The translations under genes and the position numbers were made by a program. Source: Qipengyuania vulgaris (lineage in GTDB: Bacteria; Pseudomonadota; Alphaproteobacteria; Sphingomonadales; Sphingomonadaceae). From it: a DNA stretch of 64,000 nt. The notes beneath the pieces are model-generated. The model was not told the origin of the DNA. It made no database searches and was given only the letters and a program-made list of their open reading frames with translations. The DNA lies in NCBI RefSeq assembly GCF_009827325.1, contig NZ_WTYC01000002.1:62001-126000 (forward strand), in the 5' to 3' direction. Positions 24,623-33,665 of the stretch are shown one piece after another (the first letter of the stretch is position 1; every line of letters starts with the position of its first letter).

Positions 24623-24651
24623 GCTGCTCTAACCAGCTGAGCTACTCCGCC
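24575..24651 (-). tRNA. tRNA-Met (anticodon CAT)
   Basis: 77 bases with CCA encoded (TGG at 24575-24577 on the plus strand). Acceptor stem GGCGGAG / CTCCGCT, D-arm GCTC / GAGC, anticodon stem GCGGA / TCCGC with loop ATCATAA giving CAT, T-arm GGGGG / CCCTC with TTCAAGT. A 7-bp acceptor and normal variable loop fit an elongator tRNA-Met; a lysidine-modified tRNA-Ile(CAT) cannot be excluded by eye. Its 3' half is the attachment site of the island on its left. Confidence 0.92.
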
Positions 24652-24730
24652 CCGAAAGGCCGTGTCGGCAGGCAGTTTGGCCCGCTCGGCAGGCGGCGCA
24701 TTTAGGGCGGGAGTGCCCCCCGGTCAACAG

Positions 24731-25249
24731 TCATTTCCCGCGAAAGGCAAAGCGGCGCAGGAATTCCCAAGGGCCGCCGCGATAGACATGTAAAGCGAGT
24801 CCGGGAAAGGCGAATTCGCGAGGCTCGAAAAGTCCTGAAAGTCGAGCCTGGAGCGCTTTGGCTTCTTTCGAAGTTACCTTGTTCTGGATTGTCACATGCA
24901 AGCGCGGTCGGTGTTGGTCCTGTTGGGTTAACAGACCGCGAAAATGTTCCGCAATTTCGTCTCGCAAGGCGAGGAGGTCCGGGCTGGAAAGCTTGACTGC
25001 CGTACCGCCGCCGAGCGACATCAATCCTTCGACATTTCCCCTCAGTGGCGGCACCTCTCCAGCCAGACGCGCCAGATAGCGCCGCACCTCTTCCTCGCAT
25101 TGTGAGGGAATCGCATGGAATAGCGTGACATGCGCCTCCAGGTAATTGCGTTCAGGCGGGAAATATTTGGTGCGGAGGTCGGTGAAGCGACGATGCAATT
25201 CGGGCGGGAGCTCCGCCGTCAGGATCAGGGGAGCATCGGCTGCAGTCAC
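24731..25249 (-). CDS. 2'-5' RNA ligase family protein (2H phosphoesterase)
   Basis: 172 residues, no signal peptide. The two HxT motifs of the 2H superfamily are His40-Val-Thr42 (AHVTLFH) and His118-Val-Thr120 (LHVTIQN). Such enzymes act on 2',5' or cyclic phosphodiester bonds in RNA. The start overlaps the mltG stop by four bases, so it is read as the last gene of a unit acpP-fabF-mltG-2H. The link with lipid and wall genes is positional only. Confidence 0.88.
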   Translation of the reverse strand: MTAADAPLILTAELPPELHRRFTDLRTKYFPPERNYLEAHVTLFHAIPSQCEEEVRRYLARLAGEVPPLRGNVEGLMSLGGGTAVKLSSPDLLALRDEIAEHFRGLLTQQDQHRPRLHVTIQNKVTSKEAKALQARLSGLFEPREFAFPGLALHVYRGGPWEFLRRFAFRGK

Positions 25250-26214
25250 ATTTCCCCACGTTCGCGGCGGAGCTTGCGCCAGGCGGCCGCGTTGCGGTTG
25301 TGCTCTTCCAAGGTCTCGGCAAAGACATGGCCGCCGCTGCCATCTGCAACATAATAGAGCGCCTTGGTTTCAGCCGGATCGAGCACGGCGGCGATACTTT
25401 CGCGTCCCGGATTGGTGATCGGACCGACCGGCAGGCCTGCAATGGCGCGAGTGTTATAGAGGTTTTTGTCTCGAAGTTCGGACACGCGAATGCGGCGCCC
25501 CAAGGGTTTGCCCTTGGTGATCGGGTAGATCGTCGTCGCATCGGCCCCGAGCATCATGCCGATGCGTACGCGGTTCGAAAGCGCGCCCGCCACCATTCGA
25601 CGTTCTTCGGGGACGGCGGTTTCCTTCTCTACGATGGAGGCGAGAATGATCGCTTCTTCGGGTGTCTTCACTACGGCCTTCTCAGTGCGCTTCTCCCACG
25701 CTTCCGCCAAGAATCTGTCCATCGCACCCTGCATACGGGCGAGGACCTCGGCGCGGCTCTCGCCGCGCTCGAAGTCGTAAGTGTCTGGAAGGACAGAACC
25801 TTCCTCGGGAACTTCCACCTTACCCGTCAGAAGATCCTCCGCCATCAACCTCTCCCAGACGAGGATCGAGGGCAAACCTTCGGGAACGGTCACGAACCGG
25901 CGGATTACCTGGCCATGCTGGAAGGTATCGAGAATTTGCGATGGGCTCGCGCCCGCCGGGATCAAGAACTCGCCGGCCTGAATGGGGTCACCCGAGCCAA
26001 GGATCTTGGCGCGCAGGAGAAAGGCATCCGAGGAATCGATCAGTCCTTCTTCGCCCAGTTGGCGAGCCACGGCGGTCAATGTCGATCCGGAAGGTACGAT
26101 AAAACTCGTGTCTTCCTCGACGTCGGCCGAGGCGTACCAGCCGCTGGCGAACCAGGCGAGGCCGGCGAGCCCGAGAAGGACCACGGCCCCCAGCGCGAGG
26201 CCGAGTTTCCTCAT
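25246..26214 (-). CDS. mltG: endolytic murein transglycosylase MltG
   Basis: 322 residues: one N-terminal transmembrane helix (about 5-25), a LysM-like segment (FIVPSGSTLTAVARQLGEEGLI, 38-60) and the YceG domain with the catalytic glutamate in LASIVEKETAVPEER (Glu196). VLPDTYDF, GLPVGPITNPGRESIAAVLDPAETKALYYVADGSGGHVFAETLEEHN are standard. Anchored in the inner membrane, it cleaves nascent glycan strands and helps set their length. Lies one base downstream of the fabF stop region on the same strand, the common fabF-mltG order. Confidence 0.95.
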   Translation of the reverse strand: MRKLGLALGAVVLLGLAGLAWFASGWYASADVEEDTSFIVPSGSTLTAVARQLGEEGLIDSSDAFLLRAKILGSGDPIQAGEFLIPAGASPSQILDTFQHGQVIRRFVTVPEGLPSILVWERLMAEDLLTGKVEVPEEGSVLPDTYDFERGESRAEVLARMQGAMDRFLAEAWEKRTEKAVVKTPEEAIILASIVEKETAVPEERRMVAGALSNRVRIGMMLGADATTIYPITKGKPLGRRIRVSELRDKNLYNTRAIAGLPVGPITNPGRESIAAVLDPAETKALYYVADGSGGHVFAETLEEHNRNAAAWRKLRRERGEM

Positions 26215-26215
26215 T

Positions 26216-27475
26216 TCAATCGACCTTCTTGACGATCAGCGAGGCATTGGTCCCGCCGAAGCCGAAGCTGTTGTTGAGCGCGGCTTTGACTTCACGCTTT
26301 TTCGCCGTGTGCGGGACGAGGTCCACGCCTTCCGTCCCTTCGTCAGGATCATCGAGGTTGAGCGTGGGAGGCACGATCTGGTCGCGGATGGCCAAGATAC
26401 AGAAGATCGCCTCTACTGCCCCCGCACCGCCCAGCAGGTGACCGATCGCAGATTTCGTGCTGCTCATCGAGGCACCGCACAAATCGTCGCCCAGCACGCG
26501 TTTGACGGCGGCGAGTTCGATGGTGTCGGCCATGGTCGATGTGCCGTGAGCGTTGACGTAATCGATGTCGCAAGGCTCGAGACCCGATTTCCGGATCGCC
26601 ATCTTCATCGCCAGTTCCGCACCTTTGCCCTCGGGATGAGGTGCGGTGACGTGGTATGCATCGCCCGACAAGCCGTACCCTACGACTTCGGCATAGATCT
26701 TTGCGCCGCGCGCCTTAGCGTGCTCATATTCCTCGAGCACCACGACCCCGGCGCCCTCGCCCATGACGAAACCGTCGCGGTTCTTGTCATAGGGACGGCT
26801 CGCCTTTTCGGGCGTGTCGTTCATGCTCATGTTGAGCGCACGCGCTTGTGCGAATCCGGCCACACCCAGCGGATTGATTGTACCTTCCGCGCCGCCCGCC
26901 AGCATGATGTCGGCATCGTCGAGCGCGATCATACGGGCAGCATCGCCGATCGAGTGTGCACCGGTGGAACAGGCTGTCACGACAGCATGATTGGGACCCA
27001 TCAGGCCATACTTGATCGAAACCTGACCACTGATCAGATTGATCAATCGTCCATGGACGAAGTGCGGGCTGACACGGCCGGGTCCGCGTTCTTTCAGAAC
27101 GAGCGATTCACTCTCAATACCGGGAAGGCCGCCGATGCCCGAACCGATCGAAACGCCAGCGCGTTCCTTCGTGGCCTGGTCCATTTCGGTGAGACCCGCA
27201 TCTTCGAGCGCCTGCCCAGCGGCGTCGATACCGTACACGATGAAGGGATCGACCTGGCGCTGAACCTTGTGGTCTACACGCTTGTCGGGATCGAAACCGT
27301 ATTCATGGTCCTTGGGTTTGACCTCGCACGCGATCAAACACTTCTGACCTTCGGTATCGAAGCGGGTAATCCTGCCCGCCCCGCTCTTGCCCGCGATCAG
27401 ATTGGACCACGTGGTTTCGACATCAGCTCCCAGAGGGGTGACAAGGCCAAGTCCGGTAACGACCACACGACGCAT
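26216..27475 (-). CDS. fabF: beta-ketoacyl-ACP synthase II
   Basis: 419 residues. Catalytic triad clear: Cys169 in TACSTGAH, His311 in NAHGTST, His347 in SAIGHLLGG, with Lys342. Condenses malonyl-ACP with acyl-ACP in fatty acid elongation. Follows acpP on the same strand, with about 100 bases and a hairpin between them, and precedes mltG. Confidence 0.97.
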   Translation of the reverse strand: MRRVVVTGLGLVTPLGADVETTWSNLIAGKSGAGRITRFDTEGQKCLIACEVKPKDHEYGFDPDKRVDHKVQRQVDPFIVYGIDAAGQALEDAGLTEMDQATKERAGVSIGSGIGGLPGIESESLVLKERGPGRVSPHFVHGRLINLISGQVSIKYGLMGPNHAVVTACSTGAHSIGDAARMIALDDADIMLAGGAEGTINPLGVAGFAQARALNMSMNDTPEKASRPYDKNRDGFVMGEGAGVVVLEEYEHAKARGAKIYAEVVGYGLSGDAYHVTAPHPEGKGAELAMKMAIRKSGLEPCDIDYVNAHGTSTMADTIELAAVKRVLGDDLCGASMSSTKSAIGHLLGGAGAVEAIFCILAIRDQIVPPTLNLDDPDEGTEGVDLVPHTAKKREVKAALNNSFGFGGTNASLIVKKVD

Positions 27476-27498
27476 GAAATTCTCCGCTCAAAAGGCAA

Positions 27499-27529
27499 CA
27501 GGCCCGGCCCATCATCCGGGTCGGGCCTG
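27499..27529 (-). terminator. hairpin between acpP and fabF, possible partial terminator
   Basis: CAGGCCCG (27499-27506) pairs with CGGGCCTG (27522-27529), and inner bases can extend the stem. On the minus strand it is followed by TTGCCTTTTG, a weak T-tract. It may reduce read-through from the strongly expressed acpP into fabF. Confidence 0.45.
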
Positions 27530-27573
27530 TCCGGTCCCGTACCTGTCGCACGGGCAATCAAAAGGCTTCGGGC

Positions 27574-27810
27574 TTAACCCTTGTGCTCTTCGATATACTT
27601 AGTCGCGTCGCCGACGGTGGTGATTTTCTCAGCTGCATCGTCGGGGATTTCCACGCCGAATTCTTCTTCGAAGGCCATCACGAGTTCGACGATGTCGAGG
27701 CTGTCTGCGCCCAGATCGTCGATGAAGCTAGCTTCCTGGGTGACCTTGTCGGCCTCGACGCCGAGATGCTCGACGACAATCTTCTGCACGCGGTCGGCAG
27801 TATCGCTCAT
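27574..27810 (-). CDS. acpP: acyl carrier protein
   Basis: 78 residues from the ATG at 27810 ([18 protein letters not shown]); an ATG 15 bases upstream adds MRGNR and is less likely. The phosphopantetheine serine is Ser37 in [19 protein letters not shown]. Strongly acidic, as usual. Carries growing acyl chains; upstream of fabF. Confidence 0.97.
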   Translation of the reverse strand: MSDTADRVQKIVVEHLGVEADKVTQEASFIDDLGADSLDIVELVMAFEEEFGVEIPDDAAEKITTVGDATKYIEEHKG

Positions 27811-27962
27811 TCTATTCCCTCTCATCTTGGGGGTTTCGTATTGGCGTTCGCCCTAATCAACGGCGCGGCGCAGCGCAAGGGCATCTCGTCCGGTTGGTCG
27901 ATCCCATTCTTCGTTTCACCCGTTTCATGACGAGTTACAATATTGAAAAAGGGAACAAAATC

Positions 27963-28394
27963 ATGGCCACCACCATATTCAAAAGCCTTACCGACACGGC
28001 GTTCGATTCGGTCGAGGGTTACCGGCAGGCAGGCGAAAAGGCGAACGACCCGCAGCTCAAGCAGGCCCTGCAGCAGCGTTGCAGCCAGCGCGAGAACTCC
28101 CTGCGCCAGATGAATGCCGAACTCGAGCGTCAGGGTGACGAGCTTGTTACAAAGGGTACCCTCAGCGGCGAAGCGCATCAGATGTGGCAAAGCATCTCAT
28201 CCGCGTTCGAAAACGACGACAAGGCAGCGGCGCACCGCGTCGAGGAAGGCGAAGATTACCTCAAGGACAAATTTCAGGAGGCAATCGAGAGCAACCAGCT
28301 CGAAGCTCAGGAACTGGCCGTCGTGCAGCAGGTCTATAATGAAATTCGCGAAGGCGAACGTTTTGGCGACATGATCGAAAAGCAGTACGATTAG
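27963..28394 (+). CDS. PA2169-type four-helix-bundle protein (DUF2383)
   Basis: 143 residues from MATTIFKSLTDTAFDSVEGYRQAGEKANDPQLKQALQQRCSQRENSL. A ribosome-like AAAAGGGA precedes the ATG. It is all-helical and ferritin-like, with ESNQLEAQELAVVQQVYNEIREGERFGDMIEKQYD at the end. Members are often stress-induced; function unknown. Monocistronic, followed by a strong terminator. Confidence 0.85.
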   Translation: MATTIFKSLTDTAFDSVEGYRQAGEKANDPQLKQALQQRCSQRENSLRQMNAELERQGDELVTKGTLSGEAHQMWQSISSAFENDDKAAAHRVEEGEDYLKDKFQEAIESNQLEAQELAVVQQVYNEIREGERFGDMIEKQYD

Positions 28395-28418
28395 GGCCTA
28401 TAGCACCCAAACAGGAAA

Positions 28419-28447
28419 GGGCGCGGATATCCTCCGCGCCCTTTTTT
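28419..28447 (+). terminator. rho-independent terminator
   Basis: Perfect 9-bp stem GGGCGCGGA (28419-28427) / TCCGCGCCC (28433-28441) with a 5-base loop and a run of six T. Ends the DUF2383 gene. It also lies in the convergent gap just before the aspS stop. Confidence 0.92.
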
Positions 28448-28461
28448 ATGTCGAGCTAAAA

Positions 28462-30318
28462 TCAACCCTCAGGCTTTTGATCGCGGTCGGTCGCAGTGCC
28501 GTTCATATCGGTCGCTTCCGAGCTATCATCCGCTGCGACCGCCTCGCGTGCGGTTGGGGAAAGCTGAATGTTCAGTTCGCGCAGCTGTTTGGCACTCACG
28601 ATAGAGGGCGCACCCATCATCAGGTCCTGCGCACGCTGGTTCATCGGGAAGGCGATGACTTCGCGGATATTCGGTTCGTCTGCCAGCAGCATGACGATAC
28701 GGTCGATGCCCGGAGCCGATCCACCGTGCGGCGGTGCACCTAGCTTGAATGCCTCGATCATGCCGGAAAAGTTCGCATCGACATCCTCTCGCGAATAGCC
28801 GGCGATCTCGAATGCCTTGTACATGATTTCCGGCTTGTGGTTCCGGATGGCACCCGATGACAACTCGTAGCCGTTGCAGACGATGTCGTACTGCCATGCA
28901 AGGATATCGAGCGGGTCCTTCGTTTCGAGCGCTTCCATCTCGCCCTGCGGCATGGAGAAGGGATTGTGGCTGAAGTCGACCCGCTTGAGGTCCTCGTCAT
29001 ACTCGAACATCGGGAAATCGACGATCCAGCAGAATTTGAAGCAGTCCTCCTCGACCAGGCCAAGTTCCTCGGCCACTCGGGTGCGCGCGGCGCCAGCCAG
29101 CTTGGCAGCGTCCTTTTCCTTCCCCGCAGCGAAAAACAGACCGTCGTTCTCGCCCAGGCCTAGTTCGGCATAAAGCGCTTCCATGCCTTCGGCGCCGTGG
29201 TTCTTGGCAATCGGGCCGCCGAATTCGCCGCCCTTGCGCGTGACGTAACCGAGTCCGGCGAAGCCTTCACGGCGCGCCCAGTCGTTCATCTCGTCGAAGA
29301 ACTTGCGGCTCTTCTCATGCGTATTCGGCGCGGGGATGACGCGCACACGCCCGCCGCCGCCGACTATCTTCTCGAACAGGCCGAAGCCCGATTTCTCGAA
29401 GTGCGAAGTCACGTCGCTGATGATCAGCGGGTTGCGCAGATCCGGCTTGTCCGAACCATACTTCAGCATCGCTTCGGCATAGGGGATACGCGGAAATTCG
29501 CCGGCGGGGGTGACGGTCTTGCCGCTGGAGAACTCTTCGAACACACCGGCCAGGACGGGCTCGATGGTGTTGAACACGTCTTCCTGCGTCACGAAGCTCA
29601 TCTCGAAGTCGAGCTGGTAGAATTCCGGGCTGCGGTCGGCGCGTAAGTCCTCGTCACGGAAGCAGGGGGCGATCTGGAAATAGCGGTCGAACCCGGCCAC
29701 CATCAATAGCTGCTTGAACATCTGCGGTGCCTGCGGGAGCGCATAGAAGCGGCCCGGATGCAGACGGCTGGGCACAAGGTAGTCGCGTGCGCCTTCCGGG
29801 CTGGACGCACCGAGGATCGGGGTCTGGAACTCGCTGAAGCCCTGCCCGATCATGCGTTGACGCAAGCTGGTGATGACCCGGTTGCGCAGCATGATGTTGG
29901 CGTGAACGCGCTCGCGGCGCAGGTCGACGAAGCGGTATTTCAGGCGTGTTTCTTCCGGATAGTCTTCCGCCTGGTTTACGATCAGCGGCAGGTCCTCGGC
30001 GCGGCTCTGGATTTCGACTTCGCGGGCGAAGACTTCGATTTCACCGGTGGGCAGGTTCTTGTTGACCGCCACTTCGTCCCGCGCCTTCACCGTACCATCG
30101 ATGGTCACCACCGATTCCAGTTTCAGCTTTTCGAGCACGGGCAGAGCCGCACTGTCGCTGTCGGCCACGATCTGGGTTATTCCGTAGTGGTCACGCAGAT
30201 CGACGAATAGCACGCCGCCGTGGTCGCGCTTGTTGTGCACCCAGCCGGAAAGGCGGACCGTCTCGCCAACGTTTTCCTTCGTCAGCTGTGCGCAGTTGTG
30301 GGTACGATAGGCGTGCAT
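28462..30318 (-). CDS. aspS: aspartyl-tRNA synthetase
   Basis: 618 residues. N-terminal OB-fold ([29 protein letters not shown]), class II motifs 2 ([23 protein letters not shown], about 218-240) and 3 ([14 protein letters not shown], near 540), and the bacterial-type insertion between. The last 30 residues ([24 protein letters not shown]) are an acidic, low-complexity tail beyond the usual length of about 590. Alphaproteobacterial AspRS is often non-discriminating and also charges tRNA-Asn; the sequence alone does not settle that here. Divergent from rnd. Confidence 0.96.
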   Translation of the reverse strand: MHAYRTHNCAQLTKENVGETVRLSGWVHNKRDHGGVLFVDLRDHYGITQIVADSDSAALPVLEKLKLESVVTIDGTVKARDEVAVNKNLPTGEIEVFAREVEIQSRAEDLPLIVNQAEDYPEETRLKYRFVDLRRERVHANIMLRNRVITSLRQRMIGQGFSEFQTPILGASSPEGARDYLVPSRLHPGRFYALPQAPQMFKQLLMVAGFDRYFQIAPCFRDEDLRADRSPEFYQLDFEMSFVTQEDVFNTIEPVLAGVFEEFSSGKTVTPAGEFPRIPYAEAMLKYGSDKPDLRNPLIISDVTSHFEKSGFGLFEKIVGGGGRVRVIPAPNTHEKSRKFFDEMNDWARREGFAGLGYVTRKGGEFGGPIAKNHGAEGMEALYAELGLGENDGLFFAAGKEKDAAKLAGAARTRVAEELGLVEEDCFKFCWIVDFPMFEYDEDLKRVDFSHNPFSMPQGEMEALETKDPLDILAWQYDIVCNGYELSSGAIRNHKPEIMYKAFEIAGYSREDVDANFSGMIEAFKLGAPPHGGSAPGIDRIVMLLADEPNIREVIAFPMNQRAQDLMMGAPSIVSAKQLRELNIQLSPTAREAVAADDSSEATDMNGTATDRDQKPEG

Positions 30319-30472
30319 CTAAAATCTTTCCATTTTCGGAGTTATGCCGCTAGGGCGCAGGCGCCGCGCTCCTTAGCAGGAATCGCGCGCGCTAACAGGG
30401 CACCAGCGGGTTTTTGTCAAGGCTCGTGAGAGGTGCGGGAGCGGTACTCCGCTCAAGACAAGAAACGAAACG

Positions 30473-31705
30473 ATGAAAATACACGATCTGATTACCGACA
30501 CCGATACGCTGGCCGCACTTTGCGAGCGTCTTGCGAAAAGCGACTTCGTGACCGTCGACACCGAATTCATGCGCGAGAACACCTATTGGCCCGAGCTGTG
30601 CCTGGTGCAGATCGCCAATGAGGAAGAAGCGGCGGCGATCGATCCGCTGGCGGACGGCATAGACCTGAAGCCCCTGTGGGACCTGCTTTGCGAAAACGAG
30701 GAAGTCCTGAAGGTCTTTCACGCTGGCGGACAGGACGTTGAAATCGTCTACAATTTCACCGGCAAGACCCCGCATCCGATCTTCGACACGCAGATCGCGA
30801 TGATGGCGATCAGCCAGAACGAGCAGATCGGTTATGCCAATCTCGTGGAAAGCTGGCTCGGTATTCCGGTTGATAAGGGTGCGAGGTTTACCGACTGGAG
30901 TCGCCGTCCGCTGACTGAAAGACAGATCGAATATGCGATCGGCGATGTGACGCACCTATCGGACATATTCCCGAGGATATTGAAAAAGCTAATCAAGACG
31001 GAACGCGGCGGCTGGCTGGATGCCGAGATGGACAAGCTCGCCGATCCGGCAAACTACGCCAATAACGCCGACCAGGCCTGGAAGCGCATCCGCTCGCCGG
31101 GACGCAACCCCACGGTGCTGGGCCGGTTGAAGGCTCTGGCCGCCTGGCGCGAGGGCGAAGCGCAGCACAAGAATATCCCGCGCGGTCGCATCATGCGCGA
31201 CGAAACCCTGGCCGATATCGCCAGTCATCCGCCCAAGAAACAGGGCGACCTTATCAAGGTGCGCGGCCTTTCCAACGCCTGGAAAGACAATGACATCGGC
31301 AAGCGCCTGATGAAGGTAATCGACAAGGCCGAACCCTTGCCGAAGGAAGAAATGCCGGAGAAACCGAAGCGAGGGGCACCACTGGGCAAGGAAGGTGCGC
31401 TGGTGGCGGATCTGCTCAAGCTGTTGCTCAAAATTCGCGCCCGTGAAATCGATGTCGCGTCCCGCCTTCTCACCCGCTCGGATGAGATGGAGGCGCTTGC
31501 CGCAGGGGTTCGCAAGCTGCCGATCCTGCAGGGCTGGCGCTACGAGGTCTTCGGCAAGGACGCGCTCGAGCTGGTCGAGGGGCGTCTGGCCTTCGCCGTG
31601 AAAGACGGGAAGCTACTGATGACTCATGTCGACGATGTCCACGCGGGCATGATGGACGCCGCTCATGATGAAGTGATCACTGGAATGGAAGCGGACGCCG
31701 GGTGA
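30473..31705 (+). CDS. rnd: ribonuclease D
   Basis: 410 residues. DEDDy exonuclease residues are Asp29 and Glu31 (VDTEFMRENTYWP), Asp88 (HAGGQDVEIV), and Tyr154 with Asp158 (YAIGDVTHL); HRDC domain about 210-285 (RLKALAAWREGEAQHKNIPRGRIMRDETLADIA). Trims 3' ends of tRNA and other small RNAs. The last codons overlap the GTG start of oxyR by four bases, so the two genes are coupled. Confidence 0.93.
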   Translation: MKIHDLITDTDTLAALCERLAKSDFVTVDTEFMRENTYWPELCLVQIANEEEAAAIDPLADGIDLKPLWDLLCENEEVLKVFHAGGQDVEIVYNFTGKTPHPIFDTQIAMMAISQNEQIGYANLVESWLGIPVDKGARFTDWSRRPLTERQIEYAIGDVTHLSDIFPRILKKLIKTERGGWLDAEMDKLADPANYANNADQAWKRIRSPGRNPTVLGRLKALAAWREGEAQHKNIPRGRIMRDETLADIASHPPKKQGDLIKVRGLSNAWKDNDIGKRLMKVIDKAEPLPKEEMPEKPKRGAPLGKEGALVADLLKLLLKIRAREIDVASRLLTRSDEMEALAAGVRKLPILQGWRYEVFGKDALELVEGRLAFAVKDGKLLMTHVDDVHAGMMDAAHDEVITGMEADAG

Positions 31706-32598
31706 GCACCTACCTCCCCACCCTCAAGCAGCTGCAATACCTCGTCGCGTTGCACGAGCATGGCCATTTCGGCCGCGCAGCGGATGCGAGCTTCGTGTCG
31801 CAATCAACGCTTTCGGCAGGAATCCGCGAGCTGGAATCGCTGCTTGGTGTGACGCTGGTCGAGCGCAGCCGCCGCGTTGTGCGTTTCACTGCGCTGGGCA
31901 ACCAAGTGGTCGAGAAGGCGCACCGTGTCTTGCGCGAAACCGAGGAACTGGCCGATCTCGTTCAGGCAGCAGGCAAGCCGTTGGCAGGACAGCTCCGGAT
32001 GAGCGTGATCCCGACCATAGCCCCATTCATGCTGCCGCGATTCCTGCCGCGCCTGCGGCGCGAACGTCCAGATCTGGAGCTATTTCTGCGTGAAGAGACC
32101 AGCCATGATGCTGTCGAATCGCTGCAGCATGGAAGGGTTGATTGTGTTCTCTTGGCCCTGCCTTTCGTCACCGGTGAAGTCGATCAGGCGCATATCGCCG
32201 ATGACCCGATCTATGTGGCGTTCCCTAAGGATGATCCACGCGATCCGCCGGAAACAGTCACGGCCGACATGATCGACGACGGGCGGCTGCTGCTGCTGGA
32301 AGATGGCCATTGCCTCAAGGATCACGCGCTGGCGGCTTGCAACCGCCCCGAACTGCGCGGCTCGACGACCATGATCGGCACCAGCCTCCATACGCTCGTC
32401 CAGATGGTGGACAATGGTCTGGGGCTTACGATGCTACCCGAAATGGCGGTGGACGCGGGCATCCTCAACGGTACGGAGGTTGTTGCGCGCCCCCTTAAAT
32501 CGAAGCGGGCTAGCCGTGAAATCGCTCTGATATGGCGTAAGAATTCGCCTCGACGTCAGGACTTCGAACTGCTGGCGGAAGAACTGCGCGCCGGTTAG
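31702..32598 (+). CDS. oxyR: hydrogen peroxide-sensing LysR regulator OxyR
   Basis: 298 residues, GTG start overlapping the rnd stop. LysR helix-turn-helix at residues 7-65 (LKQLQYLVALHEHGHFGRAADASFVSQSTLSAGIRELESLLG). The redox pair is kept: Cys204 and Cys213 in LEDGHCLKDHALAAC, the same spacing of nine as Cys199/Cys208 in E. coli OxyR. It should form a disulfide with peroxide and activate defence genes such as catalase and peroxiredoxin, none of which is adjacent. Downstream on the other strand is a small membrane protein gene. Confidence 0.9.
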   Translation: MSTYLPTLKQLQYLVALHEHGHFGRAADASFVSQSTLSAGIRELESLLGVTLVERSRRVVRFTALGNQVVEKAHRVLRETEELADLVQAAGKPLAGQLRMSVIPTIAPFMLPRFLPRLRRERPDLELFLREETSHDAVESLQHGRVDCVLLALPFVTGEVDQAHIADDPIYVAFPKDDPRDPPETVTADMIDDGRLLLLEDGHCLKDHALAACNRPELRGSTTMIGTSLHTLVQMVDNGLGLTMLPEMAVDAGILNGTEVVARPLKSKRASREIALIWRKNSPRRQDFELLAEELRAG

Positions 32599-32864
32599 GC
32601 GAGTTTTGCTTCGGACTTCGATTTCATAAAATTATCGAGCTTGCGGTAAGCGAACAGAGGCACAATCACGCTCAAGGCAATTCCGCCGAGAGCGCATATT
32701 CCGAGCCAGATCGCCATCGCGGTGCCGCCCGATGCCCACATCCCGTAAAGCACAGGCGCCGCGAGCACGAGACCACGAACTTCATTGAAGATCATTGCGA
32801 CTGCGCCAACCTTCAGCAGCGCAGCGAGGAGCATATGGATGGAAGCACTCATGTCTAACAACAT
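32595..32864 (-). CDS. small hypothetical membrane protein
   Basis: 89 residues (77 or so if a later ATG at 32852 is used). Three hydrophobic segments: MLLAALLKVGAVAMIFN, VRGLVLAAPVLYGMWASGGTAMAIWLGICALGG and IALSVIVPLFAYR, with a charged tail NFMKSKSEAKLA. Its stop overlaps the oxyR stop on the opposite strand by four bases. No clear ribosome site. No family recognised. Confidence 0.55.
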   Translation of the reverse strand: MLLDMSASIHMLLAALLKVGAVAMIFNEVRGLVLAAPVLYGMWASGGTAMAIWLGICALGGIALSVIVPLFAYRKLDNFMKSKSEAKLA

Positions 32865-32895
32865 GAACGCATTTGGTTGAGAAAAGGTTCACCTA

Positions 32896-32910
32896 TGCAA
32901 CGGCGTTGCA
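32896..32910. promoter_or_regulatory. 15-bp perfect palindrome upstream of the small membrane protein
   Basis: TGCAACG-G-CGTTGCA, arms of seven around one base, about 30 bases upstream of the gene start at 32864 and about 45 bases after the pgsA stop. Likely a regulator binding site; the protein is unknown. Confidence 0.4.
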
Positions 32911-32955
32911 TCTACGCATTGCATCGACTCGTCGCACTACGAAAGTCGATTGGCG

Positions 32956-33549
32956 CTAATCCATGTGCTTGAGGCCGACGCGCAGGTAATCCCAACCCGT
33001 TATGACAGTCATGGCCGCAGCTGCCCACAGCGTGACGAGGCCGACTGTATGCGGTACATTGGCCTCCAGCGTACCGAGCATTACATTCCAGCTAGGCAGA
33101 CCCTGCCCGAGGATCAACGAACCGAGTGCGAGCAGCTGGAAGGTCGTCTTCCATTTTGCCAGACGGCTCACTGGCACCGATACCTGCAGGCCGCCAAGGA
33201 ATTCCCGCAAGCCCGAAACCGCGATTTCGCGCACCAGAATAATCAACCCGGCGATCACGTGCATATCGCCCACGTAGGGGCCACGCAGAACGCCTTGGGC
33301 CGCCAACACGAGAATCACCGATGCGACCATGATCTTGTCAGCGATGGGATCTAGAAAGATTCCGAGCTTCGAAACTGCCCCGCTGGTGCGCGCCAAATAT
33401 CCATCGAAATAATCGGTAATGCCCATAAGGCAGTACAGCACGAAGGCCATGAGATAGCCCGCTTCCCATCCAGGCCACCATAACAGGAAGGCGAGCAAGG
33501 GAATCGCGACGATACGCGACAATGTGAGGATGTTTGGCAGTGTCAGCAT
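32956..33549 (-). CDS. pgsA: phosphatidylglycerophosphate synthase
   Basis: 197 residues, five or six transmembrane helices. The CDP-alcohol phosphotransferase signature DG-x2-AR-x8-G-x3-D-x3-D is exact at residues 49-71 (Asp49, Asp67 and Asp71). Makes phosphatidylglycerophosphate from CDP-diacylglycerol and glycerol 3-phosphate. Divergent from the LplT-like carrier gene, a possible functional pairing in phospholipid metabolism. Confidence 0.94.
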   Translation of the reverse strand: MLTLPNILTLSRIVAIPLLAFLLWWPGWEAGYLMAFVLYCLMGITDYFDGYLARTSGAVSKLGIFLDPIADKIMVASVILVLAAQGVLRGPYVGDMHVIAGLIILVREIAVSGLREFLGGLQVSVPVSRLAKWKTTFQLLALGSLILGQGLPSWNVMLGTLEANVPHTVGLVTLWAAAAMTVITGWDYLRVGLKHMD

Positions 33550-33665
33550 CTAGGCATGTCCCCCTAACCGTATTCGCCCTGCCGCAAAAGACATCAAGCA
33601 GGGTTGTCCGCCGCCACGATGTAGCTACCAAGTGCATCCTTCGGGAAGGTTTCCGCCGGGGGTTC

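Noticed and set aside
25982-27577. 531-codon plus-strand open frame opposite mltG and fabF
   Set aside because: It is antisense to two clear genes with intact catalytic residues; long antisense frames are common in GC-rich coding DNA, and its composition (Arg, His, Asp-rich) is not protein-like.
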